A stretch of 32,455 bases of DNA from JBHELB01 sp041859045 (GTDB taxonomy: Bacteria > Hydrogenedentota > Hydrogenedentia > Hydrogenedentales > SLHB01), in assembly GCA_041859045.1 (NCBI GenBank), contig JBHELB010000002.1, forward strand, positions 1 to 32,455. The letters run 5' to 3'. Position 1 is the stretch's first letter, and each line of letters starts with the position of its first letter. A program made the translations under genes and the position numbers. The notes under the pieces were generated by a model. That model ran no database searches, had not been told where the DNA came from, and saw only the letters and a program-made list of their open reading frames with translations. Positions 13,602-20,711 of the stretch are shown in pieces.

Positions 13602-13651
13602 ACGCTGCGCGAGGCGCATGGGGCGGCGCGGCGCGCTGCCCCGGACTCAAA

Positions 13652-13680
13652 AGTGTAGCGCCGCGCGGCGGATAATTCAA
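13652..13680 (-). promoter_or_regulatory. Promoter for tRNA-Lys
   Basis: On the minus strand, TTGAAT (13680-13675) is followed after 17 bp by TACACT (13657-13652). Transcription would start about 45 nt before the mature tRNA 5' end. Confidence 0.55.
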
Positions 13681-13743
13681 TGGCGGTGTTCGCTCCATGC
13701 CGAGTCGCGCCCAGAATGCTCCCTGCTGCGCTCTGTGCCGGAA

Positions 13744-13772
13744 TTGACAGCCGGGGCGCTTCGGGGTAGGCT
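13744..13772 (+). promoter_or_regulatory. Promoter for the Cys-rich protein-truA pair
   Basis: A perfect -35 TTGACA (13744-13749) has a 17-bp spacer and a -10 TAGGCT (13767-13772). The predicted start site (13778-13780) coincides with the ATG at 13779, which implies a leaderless mRNA. It closely resembles the riboswitch promoter at 15070 (TTGACA, 17 bp, TAGACT). Confidence 0.6.
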
Positions 13773-13778
13773 GGGCGC

Positions 13779-14126
13779 ATGAAACGGTGTCATCGATGTC
13801 AGCGGGAGTGGGTGAGCGCGAAGCGGCAGCCGGGCGTGAAGGAATTTTGCGAGGGCTGCGCCGCGTACTTGCATTGCTGTCGCAACTGTCGGCATTTCGC
13901 CCCGACGCTGCACAACCAGTGCGCGATCCCCACGACGGAGTGGGTGGGCGATAAGGAAGGCGCGAACTTCTGCGACGAGTTCGAGTTCGCCGACCGAGAG
14001 GTAAAGGACGGCGCGAACGCGGGCGAAGCGAACGCCAAGGCCACGTTCGAAAACCTGTTCGGGCAATCCGAGACCACTCCTCCCGCCGAACAGATGGATC
14101 GGTTCAAGAAACTGTTCGATGAGTGA
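13779..14126 (+). CDS. Cys-rich putative zinc-binding protein
   Basis: The protein has 115 residues, with nine cysteines in the first 65: C4/C7, C24/C27, C33/C34/C37, C48 and C65, plus His39 and His45. The spacing CxxC-x16-CxxC and CCxxC suggests two zinc knuckles. The conserved-looking core RNCRHFAPTLHNQCAIPTTEWVGDKEGANFCDEF reads like a metal-binding module. The last ~45 residues are acidic and probably disordered, ending in a short MDRFKKLFDE helix. I do not recognise a named family or function. There is no Shine-Dalgarno, and the promoter places the transcript start at the ATG. The end overlaps truA by 8 nt, so the two are coupled. A role linked to RNA or translation is a guess from context only. 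Confidence 0.8.
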   Translation: MKRCHRCQREWVSAKRQPGVKEFCEGCAAYLHCCRNCRHFAPTLHNQCAIPTTEWVGDKEGANFCDEFEFADREVKDGANAGEANAKATFENLFGQSETTPPAEQMDRFKKLFDE

Positions 14127-14904
14127 CCCCACCGCACCCGATACCGCGATTACCCTGCGCGCGGTGGTCCGTTATGACGGCACCGGCTTCGCGGGATGGC
14201 AGGTCCAGCCTCAAGTCCGCACGGTGCAGGGCGAACTGCAGTCCGCGCTGAGCCTATTGGCGCGGCGTCCGGTCAAGGTCTACGGCGCGGGCCGTACGGA
14301 CGCGGGCGTGCACGCGATGGGGCAGGTCATTTCCTTTGCGTGGGCGCCGCAGGTCGATCTCGACTGGTTGCGGAGCCGCTTGTGCAAGATGCTCGGCCCG
14401 GAGGTGTTGGTGGACCGGGTCGAGGTCGCGCCGCCTGATTTCCATGCGCGGTGGTCGGCTTGCGGCAAGCGCTACGCCTACGTGCTGCACCTCGCGTCGT
14501 TCCCGGATCCCTTTCTGGACCGGTACGCATGGACTTTGCGCTACGCCATCGACGTCGAGCGGCTGGCGTCGTTGGCGCGGATGTTCGAGGGGACCCACGA
14601 TTTCGCCGGGTTTCAGTGCAACGGCGCGTCGCCCGGGCCCACCGAGCGCACGATCCACCGCATCCGCCTGCGTCCGGGGGTAATGGTGGGGCCGGAACTA
14701 CCCGGCGCGTGGACGTTGGAATTCCACGGCAGCGGTTTTCTGTACAAGATGGTGCGCAACATCACGGGCACGCTGGTGGACGTCGCACGCGGGCATTACC
14801 CCGAGCAGCGCATCACAGAATATCTCATCGCACCCGGTCCCTATCGCGGATACACCGCGCCGGGGAAGGGCCTGTTCCTCGTCGAGGTCGAATACCCGAA
14901 CTAG
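14119..14904 (+). CDS. truA: tRNA pseudouridine(38-40) synthase
   Basis: This 261-aa enzyme isomerises uridines 38-40 in the anticodon stem-loop of tRNAs. The N-terminal segment VVRYDGTGFAGWQVQPQ and the catalytic motif YGAGRTDAGVHAMGQV (Asp61 is the nucleophile) are canonical. Further family segments are HARWSACGKRYAYVL, GTHDFAGFQCNG and GSGFLYKMVRNITGTLVDV. The length is normal. The ATG at 14119 overlaps the upstream Cys-rich gene by 8 nt. No strong terminator is visible between its stop and the rib promoter. The only structure there is a short GCCGT/ACGGC stem around 14927-14941. Confidence 0.96.
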   Translation: MSDPTAPDTAITLRAVVRYDGTGFAGWQVQPQVRTVQGELQSALSLLARRPVKVYGAGRTDAGVHAMGQVISFAWAPQVDLDWLRSRLCKMLGPEVLVDRVEVAPPDFHARWSACGKRYAYVLHLASFPDPFLDRYAWTLRYAIDVERLASLARMFEGTHDFAGFQCNGASPGPTERTIHRIRLRPGVMVGPELPGAWTLEFHGSGFLYKMVRNITGTLVDVARGHYPEQRITEYLIAPGPYRGYTAPGKGLFLVEVEYPN

Positions 14905-15069
14905 CGCGTTCTGGGCGATAACCGGGCCGTTTGCTTACGGCTCTTCCCTCCGCGCGGATCTCGGTTTTTCCAGCTTGAGTCCATCTGGGGACGGAGTCAG
15001 GCCATGTACGCCCTTTATTCATGCACCCCTCACAAAACTGGGGATCCTTGAGCGCGCTGGCGGGAAAAA

Positions 15070-15098
15070 TTGACAGTTTCCCGCACTCTTGGTAGACT
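15070..15098 (+). promoter_or_regulatory. Promoter of the riboflavin operon
   Basis: A perfect -35 TTGACA (15070-15075) and a -10 TAGACT (15093-15098) are separated by 17 bp. Transcription would begin near 15105, about 9 nt before the riboswitch P1 helix. This is exactly where a promoter is expected. Confidence 0.8.
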
Positions 15099-15113
15099 AT
15101 TTCGAGAATTAGA

Positions 15114-15226
15114 CCACCTTCGGGGCGGGGTGAAATTCCCGGCCGGCGGTATAGCCCGCGAGCGCAAAAGTGCAGACTCGGTGAAATTCCGAGGCCGACG
15201 GTTAAAGTCCGGATGGGAGAAGGTGG
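15114..15226 (+). ncRNA. FMN riboswitch (RFN element)
   Basis: The RFN consensus is easy to follow. The P1 strand CCACCTTC (15114-15121) pairs with GAAGGTGG (15219-15226). Between them come GGGGTGAAATTCCC, GGCGGTATAGCCCGCGAGC, GCAGACTCGGTGAAATTCCGAG, GCCGACGGTTAAAGTCCG and GATGGGAGAAGG, in the usual order. The element senses flavin mononucleotide and controls the rib genes downstream. The 5' strand of P1 plus the adjacent bases (CCTTCGGGGC, 15117-15126) is exactly complementary to the 5' arm of the following terminator (15251-15260). This gives a clear antiterminator/terminator choice: FMN-bound P1 frees the terminator to form. Confidence 0.97.
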
Positions 15227-15250
15227 GCGGCGAACTGAGTTCGTGCGCAT

Positions 15251-15284
15251 GCCCCGAAGGCGATCTGCCTTTCGGGGCGTTTTT
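15251..15284 (+). terminator. FMN-controlled intrinsic terminator before ribD
   Basis: GCCCCGAA (15251-15258) pairs with TTCGGGGC (15271-15278). Three more pairs form across one bulge, and G plus a run of five T (15280-15284) follows directly. The T-run ends 3 nt before the ribD ATG. The 5' arm can alternatively pair with 15117-15126 of the riboswitch, forming the antiterminator. Confidence 0.9.
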
Positions 15285-15287
15285 ATT

Positions 15288-16367
15288 ATGAACGACGATA
15301 CACAGTACATGCGCCGGGCGCTCGAGTTGGCCGCCCAGGGCCGGGGACGCACGAGCCCGAACCCGATGGTGGGGGCGGTGGTGGTGCGCGGAGACGCGAT
15401 CCTCGGCGAGGGCTTCCATGCCGCGGCGGGCGAACCGCACGCGGAAGTGAACGCCGTACGCGCGGCGGGCGACGTCGCCGGGGCAACGGTCTATGTCACG
15501 CTGGAGCCGTGCGCGCACGAAGGGCGCACACCGCCCTGCGCGGACTTCCTGGTGTCGAAGCGCGTGGGGCGCGTGGTGGCGGCGATGGCCGATCCGAATC
15601 CGCTGGTGGCGGGTAAGGGTTTCTTGAAGCTGCGCGAGGCGGGCATTCGTGTCGACGTGGGCGTGCTCGAGGACGAGGCGCGTCGGCTGAATGAAGTGTT
15701 CATTAAGTACATTACGGCGCGCACGCCGTTTGTCATTGCCAAGTGCGCGATGACGTTGGACGGCAAGATCGCGACGCGCACCGGCGATTCGAAGTGGGTA
15801 ACGGGAGAGACCGCGCGCCGGTTGGTGCATGAACTGCGCGACGAAGTCGACGCGATCCTCGTGGGCAGCCGCACGGTGATGATGGATGACCCTAGCCTTA
15901 CGACGCGCCTCGAATCGCGCCGCACGAAAGACCCGTTGCGCGTGATCCTCGATGCCGACGCGTATCTCGACGCCGAGCGCCGCGTATTTCATCTGGACAG
16001 CCCTGCGCCGACGTTGGTGGTCGTGCCCGAAGATCGCGAATTCAGCGGTCCGGCGGAAACCGTGCGGGTGCCTGCGGGCCCGGGCGGCGTCGATTTGCAG
16101 GCGCTGATGCGCGAATTGGCGGCGCGGGAAATCACGTCGGTCTTGATCGAAGGCGGCGGCACGACGCATGCCTCGGCGTTTGACGCGGGCATCGTCGATA
16201 AGGTGCTGTTTTTCGTTGCGCCGAAAATCATCGGTGGGCGCGAGGCGATCACGGCGGTCGAGGGCGACGGCGTGGCGCTGATGGCGCAGGCCATTCCGCT
16301 CGAACGCATGAGCGCGCGGCCGGTGGGCGAGGATTTGTTGATCGAGGCCTATGTGGCACGGAACTGA
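15288..16367 (+). CDS. ribD: Bifunctional pyrimidine deaminase/reductase of riboflavin synthesis
   Basis: This 359-aa enzyme deaminates and then reduces the pyrimidine intermediate formed from GTP. The N-terminal cytidine-deaminase-like domain (1-145) has zinc ligands His51 (in PHAEVNAV), Cys75 and Cys84 (in PCAHEGRTPPC). The C-terminal reductase domain (about 146-355) shows KCAMTLDGKIATRTGDSKWVTG, the NADPH-site region VGSRTVMMDDPSLTTR and LIEGGGTTHASAF. The ATG at 15288 gives the family N-terminus (YMRRALELA). It has no Shine-Dalgarno: the 15 bases before it are the terminator arm and its T-run. It is the first gene of the FMN-regulated operon, and ribE follows 4 nt after its stop. Confidence 0.96.
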   Translation: MNDDTQYMRRALELAAQGRGRTSPNPMVGAVVVRGDAILGEGFHAAAGEPHAEVNAVRAAGDVAGATVYVTLEPCAHEGRTPPCADFLVSKRVGRVVAAMADPNPLVAGKGFLKLREAGIRVDVGVLEDEARRLNEVFIKYITARTPFVIAKCAMTLDGKIATRTGDSKWVTGETARRLVHELRDEVDAILVGSRTVMMDDPSLTTRLESRRTKDPLRVILDADAYLDAERRVFHLDSPAPTLVVVPEDREFSGPAETVRVPAGPGGVDLQALMRELAAREITSVLIEGGGTTHASAFDAGIVDKVLFFVAPKIIGGREAITAVEGDGVALMAQAIPLERMSARPVGEDLLIEAYVARN

Positions 16368-16371
16368 CGCG

Positions 16372-17004
16372 ATGTTCACGGGAATCATTGAGGAAGTCGG
16401 CGCGGTGGCGCACCGTACTGATCGCGATCTCACGCTGCTGGCGCATACGGTGCTTGAGGGGCTGCGCATTGGCGACAGTGTGGCGGTCGAGGGCGTGTGC
16501 CTGACGGTCACGGCGATTCACAGCGATCGCTTTCAGGTGCAGACCTCGCCGGAAACGTTGTCGCGCACCACGCTGGCCTCGGCGCGGCCGGGGCGCGCGG
16601 TGAACCTCGAACGCGCGATGACCGTCGGCGGGCGCGTGGGCGGGCATTTTGTCCTGGGGCACGTGGACGGCGTGGGGCGCATTGCCTCGGTGACGCCGCA
16701 AGGCGATTTCGCGCTATGGCGGTTTCAAGCGCCGGCCGAGGTGAGCCGGTATATCATTCCCAAGGGATCGATCGCGGTGGACGGCATCAGTCTGACAGTG
16801 GTGGAACCGAGCGGCGACACGTTCGGCGTGGCGCTCATCCCGACGACCGTGCAGTTGACGACGCTGGCAGGAAAACGTCCGGGCGACGCGGTGAACCTCG
16901 AGGCGGACGTTATCGGCAAGCACATTTACCATTTTGTGACGCAAGCGGGACAACGCACCGGCGGTATTACCGCGGATTTTCTGGCGCGTCACGGGTTTGC
17001 ATAG
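16372..17004 (+). CDS. ribE: Riboflavin synthase, alpha subunit
   Basis: This 210-aa enzyme dismutates two molecules of 6,7-dimethyl-8-ribityllumazine into riboflavin. It consists of two lumazine-binding repeats. The first begins MFTGIIEEVG and contains GDSVAVEGVCLTVT. The second contains GHVDGVGRI and GSIAVDGISLTVVE and ends with NLEADVIGKHIYHFV. The ATG at 16372 gives the invariant MFTGIIE start, although the frame is open a little further upstream. It lies 4 nt after ribD and 9 nt before ribBA. Confidence 0.96.
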   Translation: MFTGIIEEVGAVAHRTDRDLTLLAHTVLEGLRIGDSVAVEGVCLTVTAIHSDRFQVQTSPETLSRTTLASARPGRAVNLERAMTVGGRVGGHFVLGHVDGVGRIASVTPQGDFALWRFQAPAEVSRYIIPKGSIAVDGISLTVVEPSGDTFGVALIPTTVQLTTLAGKRPGDAVNLEADVIGKHIYHFVTQAGQRTGGITADFLARHGFA

Positions 17005-17013
17005 GAGTACACG

Positions 17014-18207
17014 ATGTTTTCCCCGATTCCTGAGATATTGGACGAGCTACGTGAAGGGCGCATGATCATCCTGGTCGACGATGAAGACCGGGAGAACGAG
17101 GGCGACCTTGTCATCGCGGCGGAAAAGGTGACGCCGGAGGCGATCAATTTCATGGCGTCGCATGCGCGCGGGCTCATCTGCCTTGCGTTGACGCCGGAAC
17201 GCCTCGATGAACTGCGTATCCCGCCGATGACACATGAGAACCGATCGCGTTTCGGCACGGCGTTTCACGTCTCCATCGAAGCGGCGACGGGCATCACCAC
17301 AGGCATCAGCGCCTATGACCGCGCGCGGACAATTCAAGTGGCGGCCGATCCGAAGTGCGGGGCAAAGGACGTCGTCATGCCGGGACATGTGTTTCCGTTG
17401 CGCGCGCGCGAGGGCGGCGTGCTGGTGCGCGCGGGGCAAACCGAGGGTTCGGTGGACCTGGCGCGCCTCGCGGGGCTGCGGCCGTACGCGGTGATCTGCG
17501 AGATTATGAAAGACGACGGCACGATGGCGCGCGTGCCGGACCTCAAGCAGTTTGCCGTGGAGCACGGCATTAAGATTTGCTCGATTGAAAGCCTGATCCA
17601 ACATCGCCGCCGCACAGAGCACTTGATTCGGCGCGCGGCGGAGACCGAATTGCCCACGGAACACGGCCCGTTCCGCCTCGTTGCGTATGACAACGACATC
17701 GACGGGCTGTGTCACTTGGCGTTGGTGAAGGGTGAAGTCGACAAGGGCGACCCGGTGCTCGTGCGCGTGCATTCGGAATGTTTGACGGGCGACGTGTTCG
17801 GTTCGATGCGGTGCGATTGCGGCAAGCAATTGTACAAGGCGCTGGCGATGATCGCGGCCGAAGGCCGGGGCGTGCTCGTGTACATGCGCCAGGAGGGACG
17901 TGGCATTGGTTTGGTGAACAAGCTCAAGGCCTACGCGTTGCAGGACCAAGGACTCGACACCGTCGAGGCGAACCTGCACTTGGGCTTCGACGCGGACCCG
18001 CGCGAATACGGCATTGGCGCGCAGATCCTCAGCGATCTGGGCGTCCACCGCATGCGGCTCATCACCAATAATCCGGTGAAGCGCGCGGGGCTCGAGGGCT
18101 ACGGCCTCGAAATCACCGATCGCGTGCCGATCGTCGTGCCGCCAAACGACGCCAACGAGCGTTATCTGAAAACCAAAGAAGAGAAACTGGGACATCTGTT
18201 CTCGTGA
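17014..18207 (+). CDS. ribBA: Bifunctional DHBP synthase / GTP cyclohydrolase II
   Basis: This 397-aa fusion makes both riboflavin precursors. The N-terminal RibB domain (1-200) forms 3,4-dihydroxy-2-butanone 4-phosphate from ribulose 5-phosphate and shows VDDEDRENEGDLVIAAE (21-37). The C-terminal RibA domain (about 208-397) opens GTP: zinc cysteines are Cys256, Cys267 and Cys269 in SECLTGDVFGSMRCDCG, and RQEGRGIGL lies at 292-300. One substitution is notable. In the RibB part, the motif usually written GHTEA-DL reads GQTEGSVDL, so a metal-ligand histidine position holds Gln142. I believe similar GQTEGSVDL forms occur in other bacteria, so loss of activity should not be assumed. The ATG at 17014 follows AGGAG. 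Confidence 0.95.
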   Translation: MFSPIPEILDELREGRMIILVDDEDRENEGDLVIAAEKVTPEAINFMASHARGLICLALTPERLDELRIPPMTHENRSRFGTAFHVSIEAATGITTGISAYDRARTIQVAADPKCGAKDVVMPGHVFPLRAREGGVLVRAGQTEGSVDLARLAGLRPYAVICEIMKDDGTMARVPDLKQFAVEHGIKICSIESLIQHRRRTEHLIRRAAETELPTEHGPFRLVAYDNDIDGLCHLALVKGEVDKGDPVLVRVHSECLTGDVFGSMRCDCGKQLYKALAMIAAEGRGVLVYMRQEGRGIGLVNKLKAYALQDQGLDTVEANLHLGFDADPREYGIGAQILSDLGVHRMRLITNNPVKRAGLEGYGLEITDRVPIVVPPNDANERYLKTKEEKLGHLFS

Positions 18208-18221
18208 AAGGAGTGGGGGTT

Positions 18222-18692
18222 ATGCCGCGGACGTTTGAAGGCAAGCTGGTTTCGACGGGGAAGCGCTACGGCATCGTGGTGGCGCGGTTCAACGAGTTCA
18301 TCTCGAACAAGCTGCTGGGCGGCGCGCTCGACGGGCTCGCACGGCACGGCGTGCGCGACGACGAGATCGAAATCGCGTGGGTGCCGGGTTCGTTCGAAAT
18401 TCCGTTGGTGGCCAAGAAAATGGCCGCATCGCAGCGTTACGACGCGGTGATCGCGCTGGGCGCGGTGATTCGGGGCAGCACGCCGCACTTTGATTACGTC
18501 GCCAATGAAGTGGCCAAAGGCGTGGCCATTGCCGGACTGGAAACGGGGCGCCCGGTGGTGTTCGGCGTGCTCACGACGGATACCATCGAGCAGGCCATCG
18601 AGCGCGCCGGAACAAAGAGCGGCAACAAGGGTTTCGACGCGGCAGTCACCGCGATTGAAATGGTGAACCTGCTGGAGCAACTCGAGGCGTGA
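18222..18692 (+). CDS. ribH: 6,7-dimethyl-8-ribityllumazine synthase
   Basis: This 156-aa enzyme condenses the pyrimidinedione and the butanone phosphate into lumazine and usually forms pentamers or 60-mers. Motifs are IVVARFNEFISNKLLGGA, WVPGSFEIPL, ALGAVIRGSTPHFDYVANEVAKG (catalytic His89) and PVVFGVLTTDTIEQAIERAG. The ATG at 18222 is preferred over a GTG at 18204, because AAAGGAG at 18207-18213 sits 8 nt before it and overlaps the ribBA stop. It overlaps nusB by 4 nt. Confidence 0.96.
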   Translation: MPRTFEGKLVSTGKRYGIVVARFNEFISNKLLGGALDGLARHGVRDDEIEIAWVPGSFEIPLVAKKMAASQRYDAVIALGAVIRGSTPHFDYVANEVAKGVAIAGLETGRPVVFGVLTTDTIEQAIERAGTKSGNKGFDAAVTAIEMVNLLEQLEA

Positions 18693-19132
18693 TTAGTCCG
18701 AAGATCCGCCGCCGCGCGCGGGAATGCGCGGTCCAAGTGTTGTTCGGCCTCGAATTCACGGCCTACGACTGGGAAAGCGCGCTGGAAGATTATTGGAGCG
18801 AGAATCCGTCGCGCCAAGGTGTTATCGAGTACGGCGAACAACTCGTGCGCGGGGTCTGTGAGCGCCGCGCGGAGCTTGACGCCCAACTCGAGACCGCCGT
18901 CGAGAACTGGAACCCGGACCGCGTGGGGCGTATCGAGCGCAATATCCTGCGTGTGGCCTTGTTCGAGATGCGCCACGGCGACAACGTGCCCGAGGCGGTG
19001 GCCATTAACGAGGCAATCGAGATCGCGAAACGCTTTGGCACGGAGGAAGCCCCGCGCTTTGTGAACGGCGTACTCGATCGTTTGCGCGCGAACAAGAGTG
19101 TGGCTGCGGCGGAGGAGTGCGACCCGGAATGA
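18689..19132 (+). CDS. nusB: Transcription antitermination protein NusB
   Basis: This 147-aa RNA-binding factor pairs with NusE/S10 on boxA in rRNA antitermination. The family pattern is present: RRRARECAVQVLFGLEFT at the N-terminus, then ENWNPDRVGRIERNILRVALFEMR and VAINEAIEIAKRFGTEEAPRFVNGVLD. It starts with GTG at 18689 overlapping the ribH stop (GTGA). The ribH-nusB order is common in bacteria. The last 4 nt overlap the start of the PHP gene. Confidence 0.96.
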   Translation: MISPKIRRRARECAVQVLFGLEFTAYDWESALEDYWSENPSRQGVIEYGEQLVRGVCERRAELDAQLETAVENWNPDRVGRIERNILRVALFEMRHGDNVPEAVAINEAIEIAKRFGTEEAPRFVNGVLDRLRANKSVAAAEECDPE

Positions 19133-19965
19133 CGCTCGTGCGCCCACCGTTTGCCGATCTTCATTTGCACTCGTACTGCTCTGACGGCAGCGACGCGCCG
19201 TCGGAGGTCGTGGCGCGGGCGGTCAAGGTCGGCTGCGGCGCAATGGCGCTGACCGATCACGACAGCATGGCGGGCGTCGAGGAGGCGCAGGCGGCGGCCC
19301 TGGCGGTGGGGCTGGGTTTTCTCACCGGCGTTGAGATCAGCACGGAACACGACCGCGCGGAAGTGCATGTGCTGGGGTTCGGCGTGCGGATCGACTGCCC
19401 AGCACTTCATGCGGTGCTGGCGGGTCTGCGCGTGGCCCGCGAGGAACGCGCCGCGCGCATTCTCGAACGTCTGCGTGAGCACGAGATCGAACTCGATTTT
19501 GAGGCGATCCGTCAGCGCGCGCGGCACGGCAACGTCGGGCGCATTCACATCGCGCAGGCGGTGATGGCAACCGGCGCGTGCAAAACCGTGCAGAGTGTTT
19601 TTGATCGTTACATCGGCGCGGGCAAATCGGCCTACGTGCCCAAGGTGCGCATCAGCTCGGCCGAGGCCGTCGACGCGATTCACGCGGCGGGTGGACTCGC
19701 CTTTGTTGCGCACCCCGGGTTCCGCGGCACGCGCCAGTTGCTCATAAAACTGCTCGAATTGCCGTTCGACGGCATCGAGGCCTACCACACCAAGCACACG
19801 CCGGGGCAGATCACGCAGTTCATCGGCCTGGCGAAAGAGCGCGGCCTGCTTGTTTCCGGCGGGTCCGATTGCCACGGCACGGCCAAGGCCCAGCAACCCG
19901 AACTCGGGAAAGTGCGCACGCCGCTGGAATACTATCAGCGCATTAAGGAACGGCTCGCGCGTTGA
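19129..19965 (+). CDS. PHP-domain phosphoesterase (RNase AM / TrpH type)
   Basis: The protein has 278 residues. PHP metal-site motifs are in order: DLHLHSYCSDGSD (10-22; Asp10, His12, His14), ALTDHDSM (40-47; His44), EIS and HVLGFG, FVAHPGF, and SGGSDCHG near the C-terminus. This matches the YciV/TrpH subfamily, whose characterised members are 5'-3' exoribonucleases (RNase AM, which trims rRNA 5' ends) or 3',5'-nucleoside bisphosphate phosphatases. The sequence alone does not separate these. Coupling to nusB, an rRNA transcription factor, would suit an rRNA-processing role. The ATG at 19129 overlaps the nusB stop (ATGA) and follows GGAGGAG. Confidence 0.9.
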   Translation: MTLVRPPFADLHLHSYCSDGSDAPSEVVARAVKVGCGAMALTDHDSMAGVEEAQAAALAVGLGFLTGVEISTEHDRAEVHVLGFGVRIDCPALHAVLAGLRVAREERAARILERLREHEIELDFEAIRQRARHGNVGRIHIAQAVMATGACKTVQSVFDRYIGAGKSAYVPKVRISSAEAVDAIHAAGGLAFVAHPGFRGTRQLLIKLLELPFDGIEAYHTKHTPGQITQFIGLAKERGLLVSGGSDCHGTAKAQQPELGKVRTPLEYYQRIKERLAR

Positions 19966-19969
19966 GAGG

Positions 19970-20158
19970 TTATTCCGGGTCGGCGTTTTCCTCGGGGTCT
20001 TCCACGACAGGCCCGAACTTCGCGTTCTTGATGCCAAGCACCGACTGCGACACGAAAATGAGGCTCGTCATCACGAGTTCGATGCCGGTACCGGTCGGGG
20101 TGACGGAAATGGATGCCTTCTGCGGCTGGATTAGAGAAATCTGCCGGCAATGCTTCAT
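19970..20158 (-). CDS. Small orphan protein, 62 aa
   Basis: The ATG at 20158 on the minus strand is preceded by a textbook ribosome site: AAAGGAG, 8 nt spacing. The protein begins basic (MKHCRQISLIQPQKASISV), has a hydrophobic middle (ELVMTSLIFVSQSVLG) that is too short and polar to be a confident membrane helix, and ends strongly acidic (EDPEENADPE). I recognise no family. The gene is convergent with the PHP gene, with 4 nt between their stop codons. The strong ribosome site is the main reason to believe it is real. Confidence 0.5.
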   Translation of the reverse strand: MKHCRQISLIQPQKASISVTPTGTGIELVMTSLIFVSQSVLGIKNAKFGPVVEDPEENADPE

Positions 20159-20491
20159 TTTCTTTGCTCCTTTCGTAGTGTTTCGCTCGGGCGCTTCTAT
20201 CAAAATGCGACAAGACAGCGCACTCTAACCTCGGGAGGATGATACCTTCGCGGGCGCGAGAGTTCCATCGCGCAGAATGTACGATGAGCGCCAACCTAAT
20301 TCGTTCCCCAATCGCCGGGTAAGACGAAGCAGCTCTCGCAAGCCCTAATTGTTCGAGCAAAGGTGGGTATTGGGGAAGTACCCGGTGGGTGCATGTAGTC
20401 CCCGCACGAGGGATTCTGCAATGCTCGCGCGGGTTGCCGTAATGTCTCGTGTTGAGGGATGGAATCAAAAAAGAATAATGTAATAAGTATG
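20159..20491. other. Noncoding stretch upstream of the repeats
   Basis: No gene, RNA or strong promoter could be supported here. Frames that cross it rely on the repeat sequences further right. It should hold the promoter of the 62-aa minus-strand gene, but no clear -35/-10 pair stands out. Confidence 0.4.
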
Positions 20492-20657
20492 CACCACAGA
20501 GGCACAGAGGACACAGAGAAGAGGAAGAGAGGAAAAGAAACTCGAATGGTGGTCGGAAGACAAAGAAGATAGCAACAGAAATCGGAAGTTTAAGGTCTTT
20601 GTTTTCCGTTCTTCTATATCTTCTCCTCTTCTCTGTGTCCTCGGTGCCCCTGTGGTG
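20492..20657. repeat. Long-hairpin dispersed repeat
   Basis: A 34-nt arm (20492-20525, beginning CACCACAGAGGCACAGAGG) is inversely repeated at 20624-20657 with 32 of 34 positions matching. A further inner stem pairs 20554-20566 with 20596-20608, with one G-U pair. The whole 166-nt unit can fold into one long stem. When translated, such arms give peptides like HHRGTEDTEK and LCPLCLCG, which I recall as recurrent false-protein sequences in many environmental genomes. This is therefore probably one copy of a widespread MITE- or REP-like element. Confidence 0.75.
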
Positions 20658-20711
20658 ATTTCTCATTTTCTGACACCCCGTTCCGGGGTTCTCTTCTTTG
20701 GGAGAGCATCC

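Noticed and set aside
13275..13619. Open frames across tRNA-Lys on both strands (minus peptide with VAQLVEHRTFNP..., plus peptide 13357-13590 ending NGAGFEPAATGLKVRCSTS)
   Set aside because: These are translations of the tRNA gene itself. Such peptides are well-known false calls around tRNAs.
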